Of a stretch of 16,203 nucleotides of DNA, positions 8,001 to 13,643 are shown piece after piece (within the stretch, counting starts at the first letter, position 1; every line of letters starts with the position of its first letter). Under the pieces are notes generated by a model, which worked only from the letters and a program-made list of their open reading frames with translations, did no database searches and had not been told where the DNA came from. Source of the DNA: Aquificaceae bacterium (GTDB lineage Bacteria; Aquificota; Aquificia; Aquificales; Aquificaceae). The position numbers and the translations under genes were made by a program. Location of the stretch: the NCBI GenBank assembly GCA_015490115.1, contig WFYM01000002.1:1-16203 (forward strand), read 5' to 3'.

Positions 8001-8585
8001 ATACCCCTCGTCGAGTTCGAGTATAAGGCTCAGGGTATGGGTATAATTAAGCTCTCCGAGGAGGACGAGGTGGCGGGAATATCTCAGGCTATCGACGAGA
8101 GCGACGTCATAATGTTCACAGAAAGGGGAAGGGTGGCGAGGTTCAACGTCAGGGAGATACCGCCCGCAACTCCCGGAACGAAGGGTGTTCAGGGGATTAA
8201 GGTGGAGCCGAGGGACAGGGTGGTAGGTGTTAGGATCCTGAGGGGGGAACCTTACCTCTTAGTCGTGGCGACGGACGGGAGGGTGAAGCTCATCGGCGAG
8301 GGGGACGTACCCGTGAGGAACAGGGGGGTGAAGGGTGTTCAGGTCCTCGTCTCCGCTAGGGAGAGGATGGCGGACCTCATACCTCTGAAGGACGGCGTCG
8401 ATCTCCTTATTACCACCTCTTCGGGAAAGGCTTTCTACGACAGGGTCTCCGTCTCCGACAAGGTCCCTAAAGGGAGGGACAGGCTGACGAGGAGGAGGTG
8501 GGACATAGGTGAGGACAGGATAAATAGGGTGGTTGTGAAGTCGAGGGAAGGTCATGAAGAAGGTGAGGGTCCTGATAAGACCTAA
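5055..8585 (+). CDS. gyrA: Type IIA DNA topoisomerase subunit A (GyrA), intein-containing precursor
   Basis: The 1176-residue precursor contains an intein at residues 118-515; spliced GyrA would be 778 residues, a normal length. GyrA/ParC signatures include [20 protein letters not shown], the [18 protein letters not shown] block, and [16 protein letters not shown] ending in catalytic Tyr117, which forms the covalent DNA link. The coiled-coil gate and the [20 protein letters not shown] region follow, then a beta-pinwheel C-terminal domain from about residue 890. The GyrA-box (consensus QRRGGKG) needed for DNA wrapping is not recognisable: the first blade has EIQEGEAPV, and a later blade has YKAQGMG at 990-996. 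The single Aquifex aeolicus enzyme is reported to lack the box and to act like topoisomerase IV, so the gene name follows lineage, not proven supercoiling. purS starts inside its last 32 bp. Confidence 0.95.
   Translation: [1176 protein letters not shown]
5406..6599 (+). mobile_element. GyrA intein with LAGLIDADG homing endonuclease (398 residues)
   Basis: An in-frame insertion splits GyrA exactly between catalytic Tyr117 and Thr516 (MRY/TEAKLSK). It begins with Cys118 (CIVGDSLVL, block A). It has a block B GSYNHPV with His191 (intein His74), and ends in block F/[13 protein letters not shown] with penultimate His514 and terminal Asn515. Thr516 is the +1 nucleophile. All splicing residues are therefore present. 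A DOD-type endonuclease lies in the middle: [11 protein letters not shown] at precursor residues 242-252 and [10 protein letters not shown] at 325-334, both keeping acidic residues. The site is the same as in the mycobacterial GyrA inteins (Mxe, Mtu). The DNA is visibly richer in A/T and uses AGA arginine codons that the exteins nearly lack, suggesting later arrival. Splicing and nuclease activity are inferred. Confidence 0.96.
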
Positions 8586-8778
8586 GAAGGGTCTCCTCGA
8601 CCCTCAGGGAAGGGCGGTCCAAGAGATGCTCCGTGAGAGGGGGCTGAAGGCAAAGAACGTGACCGTAGGAAAGCTCGTCGAGTTCGAGATAGAAGAAGAG
8701 CAGGACGTAAAGAGCTTGGTGGAGAGATACATAGTCAACCCCCTCATAGAGGAGTATGAGATAGAGGAGATTCTATGA
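8554..8778 (+). CDS. purS: Phosphoribosylformylglycinamidine synthase subunit PurS
   Basis: A 74-residue protein with the PurS pattern: RPKKGLLDPQGRAVQ, KNVTVGKLVEFEI and a C-terminal NPLIEEYEIE. PurS dimers bridge PurL and the glutaminase PurQ in the three-protein FGAM synthase of purine synthesis, the form found in Bacillus, archaea and thermophiles. The ATG lies within the gyrA end (32-bp overlap), with GAGGGAAGG just upstream as ribosome site. It overlaps purQ by four bases (ATGA), so the two are probably translationally coupled. The purL partner is not in this window. Confidence 0.95.
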   Translation: MKKVRVLIRPKKGLLDPQGRAVQEMLRERGLKAKNVTVGKLVEFEIEEEQDVKSLVERYIVNPLIEEYEIEEIL

Positions 8779-9431
8779 AGTTTGCCGTCTGCGTCTTCCC
8801 CGGTTCCAACTGCGACTACGACACCTACTACGTTATAAGGGACGTTCTGGAGCAGGAGGTGAGCTTCGTCCACCATGAAGAAAAGGACCTTTCTGGCTTC
8901 GACGTGGTTATCCTTCCGGGTGGCTTCTCCTACGGGGACTACCTGAGACCGGGCGCCCTCGCCTCGAAGACTCCGCTCGCGGAGGCTGTCTACGATTTTG
9001 CCCAGAAGGGGGGTATAGTCCTCGGTATATGCAACGGCTTCCAGATACTCACCGAACTCGGACTCCTCCCCGGAGCCTTGCTCCCCAACGAGAACATGAG
9101 GTTCGTCTGCAAGGAGGTTAGGCTGAAGGTCGAAAACCCGAACACGAGGATAACGAAGAAGCTCGAAAAGGGTGAGGTCCTGAGGATACCCGTCGCCCAC
9201 CACGGGGGGAGGTATTACGTTCCGGAAGGGGAGCTAAAAAAACTCGAGGAGAACGGTCAGATCGTCTTCAGGTATATCGACAACCCTAACGGCTCGGTTT
9301 CGGACATAGCGGGCGTCATGAACAAAGAGGGAAACGTCTTTGGCATGATGCCCCATCCTGAGAGGGCTTCCGAGGACATAATGGGGAGCCACGACGGACT
9401 AATGCTGTGGTATTCTCTTATCAGTGATTGA
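8775..9431 (+). CDS. purQ: Phosphoribosylformylglycinamidine synthase subunit PurQ (glutaminase)
   Basis: A 218-residue class I glutamine amidotransferase that supplies ammonia to PurL for converting FGAR to FGAM. The nucleophile elbow GICNGFQIL places Cys86, and MMPHPER gives His194 and Glu196, completing the triad. The N-terminal VCVFPGSNCDYD and PGGFSYGDYLRPGA blocks are specific to PurQ among amidotransferases. The full-length, uninterrupted protein matches the small PurQ of PurSQL systems. It starts within the purS stop (ATGA) and its end overlaps the GTG start of the RNA ligase by 8 bp. Confidence 0.96.
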   Translation: MKFAVCVFPGSNCDYDTYYVIRDVLEQEVSFVHHEEKDLSGFDVVILPGGFSYGDYLRPGALASKTPLAEAVYDFAQKGGIVLGICNGFQILTELGLLPGALLPNENMRFVCKEVRLKVENPNTRITKKLEKGEVLRIPVAHHGGRYYVPEGELKKLEENGQIVFRYIDNPNGSVSDIAGVMNKEGNVFGMMPHPERASEDIMGSHDGLMLWYSLISD

Positions 9432-10515
9432 CGCTGACCTTGTGAAGGAGGCTGTAAGGCAGAGGAAGGCAAGGTCCGAATCCTTCTTAGGTCTCGAATA
9501 CTTAAGGTTTTCGGACGACTTCAAAGAGGTCCCGAGGGGAACAGCCCTCTTTCAGGACACGGTAGTCTGGGGATACCCCCACATAGGAAGGATATTCATG
9601 CTCGAGGAGGGGCTAAAGGAACAGTTCAAAGGTCCCTTCTGGGCGGAGGAGAAGGTGGACGGCTACAACGTGAGGATATTCAGGATAAAGGACAGAATCG
9701 TAGCCCTCTCGAGGGGAGGCTACCTCTGCCCCTTCACCATGGACAGACTCGAAGACTTCATAGACCTTACCTTCTTCGAGGAGAACCCCGACCTCGTCCT
9801 CTGCGTCGAGGTTGCGGGTCCGGAGAACCCCTACATAGAAGAGAGTCCACCCTTCGTCAAGGAGGACATAAGGATGTTCGTCTTCGACATAATGAGGAAG
9901 AACTCGAAAGATTTCCTTCCCCAGAGGGAAAAGCTGAAGATGGCGGAACGCTACTCTTTACCGCTCGTTGAGGTCTTCGGCGAGTTCACCCACGAGGATA
10001 TCCCTACCCTCAAGAAGATACTCCTGAAGCTAAACGAGGAGGGGAGGGAGGGTGTAGTTTTCAAGGAGGAGAGAGGAAAGAGGGCAAAATACATAACGAG
10101 CTACGCTAACCTGAGCGACATAAAGGTTACCGCCAAGAACATGCTCCAGCTTCCAGCGGAGTACTACACGAACAGGCTCCTCAGGCTCGTCCTCTTCATG
10201 GAGGAGGAGGGGATCGAGAGGACGAGGCACCTCTACGAACAGCTCGGTAAAGCCTTCATAGACGGTCTCTTCGATGCCATAGAGCAGTTCAAAAGGGAGA
10301 GGAAGGTATACAGGACCTTCAGGTGCAGGTTCCACAAAAAGGAGAACGCTGTTGCTCTTTTAGACCTTCTCCAGAGGACCTCAAAGCACATACAGGTCGT
10401 AGAGAGGGAGCTGAGGCGGGAGGGGAACATGTGGGTCCTCACCTTCGACAAGGTGTTCCTGAACATGACTGGACTCCTCGGACACCTACTCGGCGGAGGT
10501 CTTGTGTTTGATTAG
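9424..10515 (+). CDS. ATP-dependent RNA ligase, Pab1020 (Rnl3) family
   Basis: A 363-residue nucleotidyltransferase-type ligase. Motif I is EEKVDGYNVR with Lys77 as the predicted AMP-accepting residue. Later come LSRGGY (motif Ia/III region), VCVEVAGPENPY-like (LCVEVAGPENPYIE), EGVVFKEE (motif IV) and RAKYITSYANLSDIKV (motif V). This set and the family-like C-terminal domain match the homodimeric archaeal ligase Pab1020 of Pyrococcus, also found in Aquificales and able to circularise RNA in vitro. The native substrate is not established. The start is GTG at 9424, overlapping purQ by 8 bp. The 3' end overlaps the convergent PIN gene by 30 bp. That neighbour belongs to the family named RNA ligase partner, which supports the assignment. 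Confidence 0.92.
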   Translation: MIDADLVKEAVRQRKARSESFLGLEYLRFSDDFKEVPRGTALFQDTVVWGYPHIGRIFMLEEGLKEQFKGPFWAEEKVDGYNVRIFRIKDRIVALSRGGYLCPFTMDRLEDFIDLTFFEENPDLVLCVEVAGPENPYIEESPPFVKEDIRMFVFDIMRKNSKDFLPQREKLKMAERYSLPLVEVFGEFTHEDIPTLKKILLKLNEEGREGVVFKEERGKRAKYITSYANLSDIKVTAKNMLQLPAEYYTNRLLRLVLFMEEEGIERTRHLYEQLGKAFIDGLFDAIEQFKRERKVYRTFRCRFHKKENAVALLDLLQRTSKHIQVVERELRREGNMWVLTFDKVFLNMTGLLGHLLGGGLVFD

Positions 10516-11079
10516 GCTCTCGAGGATACCCCTGAAGTTTTTCGCATCCACTATCTTTATCCCCACCTTGTCAGCCCACTTCCTGAGACCCTCGTCCCCT
10601 GTGACTACTGTCCCGTCTATCTCGTAAGCCAAAAGGATGACGTCCACGTCCTCCTTGCTGTCTATTATCCCTTGCCTTAGGGCTTCCCTGTATTTTTCCC
10701 TCAACCTGTTTATGAGCCTTCCCACGTCGTTCTCGGTCACCCTCCCAGCCTCCTTCGTATGCTCCTCAGCAATCCTTAAGCCTTTGTTTATCCTGTGCCT
10801 TATCTCGTCTATGAGTTCGTAGAGTATCTCGCTCGGTATCATTATCGAGTGCTTCCTCGGTGACCTTATCTTGACTACCATCTCGAACTCGGGAGCGAGG
10901 GGTCCGAGGTCCACCATCTTCAGCATCTCCTCGTAAACGGAGGTGGGCATGTAGAAGTTGGCTCCCGAATGCATGGCGAGGTGGAGGAAGTTCTCTATGG
11001 CTCCGAGCTGGTCCTCCTCGAAGGTGGTGTATATGTCGGGGTTCGTGAAGACGCTCGTGTCGAGGACGTAGCTCTCCAT
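10486..11079 (-). CDS. Protein-only RNase P, HARP type (PIN domain; RNA ligase partner family)
   Basis: A 197-residue PIN-domain nuclease. It starts YVLDTSVFTNPD with Asp7, and the acidic cluster continues with Asp140, Asp144, Asp146, Asp162 and Glu163 (DSKEDVDV and VTGDEG). Between these lies a helical insert (about 80-135), as in the spike-helix region of HARP. Length, start and acidic spacing fit Aquifex aeolicus Aq_880, the minimal RNA-free RNase P that removes tRNA 5' leaders, and the UPF0278/MJ_0950 RNA ligase partner family to which it belongs. Recognition is from memory of that family, not a search. An upstream AGGA and a -10-like TAAAAT (11092-11087) precede the ATG. Being tail-to-tail with the RNA ligase suggests a linked role in tRNA or other RNA processing. 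Confidence 0.88.
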   Translation of the reverse strand: MESYVLDTSVFTNPDIYTTFEEDQLGAIENFLHLAMHSGANFYMPTSVYEEMLKMVDLGPLAPEFEMVVKIRSPRKHSIMIPSEILYELIDEIRHRINKGLRIAEEHTKEAGRVTENDVGRLINRLREKYREALRQGIIDSKEDVDVILLAYEIDGTVVTGDEGLRKWADKVGIKIVDAKNFRGILESLIKHKTSAE

Positions 11080-11131
11080 AAGTCCTATTTTAACCGCCAG
11101 AAGAAAAAATTATCGCAAAGGGAGAAATAAG

Positions 11132-11147
11132 GTGCCAAAATTGACAC
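11132..11147. promoter_or_regulatory. Possible autoregulatory operator of the sigma-54 activator gene
   Basis: GTGCCAAAATTGACAC lies 1 base before the activator ATG and matches 11 of 16 positions of the perfect palindrome GTGACAGATCTGTCAC at 13525-13540. Both ends (GTG/CAC) are kept. Binding here would block translation-start-proximal transcription, so negative autoregulation is plausible but inferred. Confidence 0.35.
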
Positions 11148-11148
11148 T

Positions 11149-12513
11149 ATGGGGAGGATCCTGCTCGTAGAGGACGACGAGAGCCTGAGCAGGATCCTGG
11201 AGAGGAAGCTAAGAGAGAAGGGCTTTAAAGTGGAGAGGGTGTCAACGGGTGCGGAGGCGAGGGAGCTTATAGGGACAAGGGCTTACGACGTCGTCCTCCT
11301 GGACATAAGGCTCGGAGACATGAACGGTCTCGACCTCATTAAGGAGTTTTCGGGTTCCGTCCAAGCTAAGTTCATAGTGATAACGGGCTACGGGGACGTG
11401 AGGACGGCTGTGGAGGCTATGAGGAGCGGGGCTACCGACTTCATACAAAAGCCCTTCAGCTTCGACATACTCGAAGTTAGCATAGACAGGGCTTTGAAGG
11501 AGAAGAGGCTCGAAGAGGAGAACAGGGCTTTGAGGAGCATCCTCCTCGAAAAGGACCAAGAAGTCCTCCTCGAGACTAAAAGTCCCAAGTTCAGGGAGGT
11601 CTTAGAGACCGCGGAAAAGGTGGCAAGATCGGACGTCAACGTCCTCCTGAGGGGAGAGACGGGAACGGGTAAGGAGGTTATAGCGAGATACATACACAGG
11701 ATGTCGCCGAGGAGGGAGGGACCCTTCATAGTCGTCGACTGCAGTTCGATACCTGAGCATCTGTTCGAGAGCGAGCTTTTCGGTCATGAGAAGGGGGCTT
11801 ATACGGGAGCGGTCCAGAGGAAGATGGGTCTCGTGGAGCTTGCGGACGGAGGGACCCTTTTCCTCGACGAGATAGGGGACGTCCCCTTACACGTCCAGCC
11901 CAAGCTCCTCAGGTTCGTCGAGACGAGGAGCTTCAGGAGGGTGGGGGGTCTAAAAGAGATAAAGGTGAACGTGAGGATAATATCAGCTACCAACAGGAAC
12001 CTGGAGGAGATGGTGGCAAAAGGAGACTTCAGGAGCGACCTCCTTTACAGGCTCAACGTTGTGGAGATAAACGTCCCTCCCCTCAGGGAGAGGAAGGAGG
12101 ACATACCGCTCCTTGCCGAGTTTTTCCTCAGCAGATACAAGAAGAAGATAAGGAAGTCCACCTTGAGGGACCTCATGAGCTACCACTGGCCCGGCAACAT
12201 AAGGGAGCTGAAGAACACGATGGAAAGGGCTGCCCTCCTCTCTAAAGGTGAGTTCGTTGACGAGAACGTGTGCCTGAGACCTGAAGGGAACAACTTCTGT
12301 CCCGAGGAGATGTTCTCCAAGCTCCCCTCCCTCGAGGACCTCGAACTCATGTATGTGGAGTATCTCTACAGGAGGCTCGGGAGCGTTTCGAAGGTGGCTG
12401 AGGTCCTCGGCTGCAGCAGGAGGACCGTCTTCAGGAAGATGAGGAAGTTAAGAGAGAGGAACGGAGACCCTGAAAAGGGTCCCTTCTCCGGGTCTGCTCC
12501 TGACGTCGATTGA
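11149..12513 (+). CDS. NtrC-family sigma-54-dependent response regulator
   Basis: A 454-residue activator with three domains. The receiver (about 1-118) has Asp9/Asp10, phospho-acceptor Asp52 and Lys101. The AAA+ domain (about 140-370) has Walker A GETGTGKE at 169-176, the sigma-54 contact loop GAYTGA at 216-221, Walker B GTLFLDE at 235-241 and the PLRERKEDIP block. A Fis-type helix-turn-helix sits at about 411-432 (SKVAEVLGCSRRTVFRKM). Phosphorylation should drive ATP-powered opening of sigma-54 polymerase from a distant site. The partner is almost certainly the convergent histidine kinase. A likely target is the sigma-54 promoter at 13592. No clear Shine-Dalgarno is seen; the receiver fold starts at once, so the ATG is fixed. 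The tail after the helix-turn-helix (about 437-454) lies in the overlap with the kinase gene. Confidence 0.95.
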   Translation: MGRILLVEDDESLSRILERKLREKGFKVERVSTGAEARELIGTRAYDVVLLDIRLGDMNGLDLIKEFSGSVQAKFIVITGYGDVRTAVEAMRSGATDFIQKPFSFDILEVSIDRALKEKRLEEENRALRSILLEKDQEVLLETKSPKFREVLETAEKVARSDVNVLLRGETGTGKEVIARYIHRMSPRREGPFIVVDCSSIPEHLFESELFGHEKGAYTGAVQRKMGLVELADGGTLFLDEIGDVPLHVQPKLLRFVETRSFRRVGGLKEIKVNVRIISATNRNLEEMVAKGDFRSDLLYRLNVVEINVPPLRERKEDIPLLAEFFLSRYKKKIRKSTLRDLMSYHWPGNIRELKNTMERAALLSKGEFVDENVCLRPEGNNFCPEEMFSKLPSLEDLELMYVEYLYRRLGSVSKVAEVLGCSRRTVFRKMRKLRERNGDPEKGPFSGSAPDVD

Positions 12514-13467
12514 ACCCTTATACTCCTTGACTATGCTGCTTACTATCGCAAGACCGAGTCCAGCCCCTTCCCTCTTCCCCTTACCTTGGTAGAAGGGTAT
12601 GAATATGCGACCGAGGTCCTCCGGGTCTATACCGCACCCCCTGTCCTCCACCTCGAGAACCCAAGAGCCTTCTCCCCTCCTTAGCCTCACCCAAACCTTG
12701 CTCCCGCTCTCGGAGGCTTGAATTGCGTTCAAGACTATGTTGAGGACGAGGTGTCTGATGTCAGCTTCACAACATAGGGAGTATCCCACCTCTTCGAGAT
12801 CCTCCTCTATGGAAACTCCCCTCTCCTTCGCGTAGACCTTCAATAGATCGACAGCCTCCGAGACAGCCCTCCTTATGTTCACGAGGTCCTTAGAGCCTCC
12901 CCTCCTCACGAGGTGGAGGAGCCTGTCCACGAGGGTTTTGCAGTTCTCAACGGAGCTTTTTATGAGGTCTATCTCCTCGCACGGACCGAACTTCTCTTCC
13001 AAGTCTTCGAGGGCGAGGAGGATGGTCCCTAAGGGTGTGCTTAGCTGGTGGGCTATGCCGAGGGCTAAGAATCCTACGGAGCTTAGCTTTTGAGAGAGGC
13101 TGAAGAGGTAATACCTCTCTTTGTCGCTCCTTATCTCCCTTATTATCTGGAGTATCTTGGAGCCTCCGTCTATCGGGAAGGCTGATATCTCGACGGGAAG
13201 CTCCCTGTTGTCGTGGGTGTAGTGGGTGTGGACGACGTTTACGGACCTCCCGTGCTTTTCTATCTCCTTGAGGGGACATGGGTGGCACTCTCCGTCGCAG
13301 GGTTCCTCTTGGTGGTGGGAAACCACGTAGCAAAAGTCCCCTATCACCTCTTCGGGAGAGCTGTAGCCCATGTCCTCAGCGTATTTTTTGTTGGCGTAAA
13401 CTATCCTGTAGTTCTTGTCTATTACGACCACCTCTTCCTCGAAGTCGTCGAACACGGAAAAGTCCAT
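12448..13467 (-). CDS. Soluble PAS-domain histidine kinase (NtrB-like)
   Basis: A 339-residue cytoplasmic sensor kinase with no membrane segment. The PAS domain (about 5-115) holds an unusual cluster of Cys46, His51, His52, Cys57, Cys61, His62 and Cys64 (DFCYVVSHHQEEPCDG then ECHPCPL), which could bind a metal or heme or sense redox or sulfur species. The phospho-acceptor is His140 (LGIAHQLSTPLG). The N-box is RHLVLNIVLNAIQ (238-250), G1 is EDRGCGI (274-280) and G2 is GAGLGLAI (301-308). It should phosphorylate the neighbouring NtrC-type activator. The two genes converge with a 66-bp overlap rather than forming an operon. It diverges from the FccB-like gene across a 176-bp regulatory gap. A TTGACA lies at 13511-13506 on its strand but no good -10 at 17 bp. 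Confidence 0.93.
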   Translation of the reverse strand: MDFSVFDDFEEEVVVIDKNYRIVYANKKYAEDMGYSSPEEVIGDFCYVVSHHQEEPCDGECHPCPLKEIEKHGRSVNVVHTHYTHDNRELPVEISAFPIDGGSKILQIIREIRSDKERYYLFSLSQKLSSVGFLALGIAHQLSTPLGTILLALEDLEEKFGPCEEIDLIKSSVENCKTLVDRLLHLVRRGGSKDLVNIRRAVSEAVDLLKVYAKERGVSIEEDLEEVGYSLCCEADIRHLVLNIVLNAIQASESGSKVWVRLRRGEGSWVLEVEDRGCGIDPEDLGRIFIPFYQGKGKREGAGLGLAIVSSIVKEYKGSIDVRSRPGEGTLFRVSVPLS

Positions 13468-13523
13468 CGGATAAAATTTAGGCTAAGGTGTAAAAGTTGT
13501 TAAGATGTCAAGGCTGTCCCCTT

Positions 13524-13541
13524 TGTGACAGATCTGTCACA
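13524..13541. promoter_or_regulatory. Perfect 18-bp palindrome, likely enhancer (UAS) for the NtrC-type activator
   Basis: TGTGACAGATCTGTCACA is its own reverse complement. Its centre is about 86 bp upstream of the start expected from the sigma-54 promoter at 13592-13608, a normal position for a dimeric sigma-54 activator. Extra TGTC half-sites occur at 13506 and 13515. The palindrome is seen directly; the binding protein is inferred from the adjacent regulator gene. Confidence 0.7.
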
Positions 13542-13591
13542 CCCCTCCATACGCACCTTATCTGAAGAGACTTAAGGAGAGGTCCTTCCTT

Positions 13592-13608
13592 TTGGCACCG
13601 AGTTTGCA
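13592..13608 (+). promoter_or_regulatory. Sigma-54 (-24/-12) promoter of the flavoprotein-Rieske genes
   Basis: TTGGCACCGAGTTTGCA matches the sigma-54 consensus (TGGCAC-N5-TTGCW), with GG at 13594-13595 and GC at 13606-13607 separated by the required 10 bases. Transcription should start near 13619, 25 bases before the FccB-like ATG, leaving room for AGGGGGTG at 13631-13638. Confidence 0.88.
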
Positions 13609-13643
13609 TTTAAAAAGGTAAAAACGCAAGAGGGGGTGCAGGC

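Noticed and set aside
8604..9203. Open frame of 199 codons on the minus strand.
   Set aside because: It is antisense to purS and purQ, whose protein motifs and spacing are complete; composition is that of a mirror frame.
11080..11148. Sigma-54 promoter upstream of the HARP gene (TTGGCACC on the minus strand).
   Set aside because: The -24-like TTGGCAC is not followed by GC at the required 10-base spacing.
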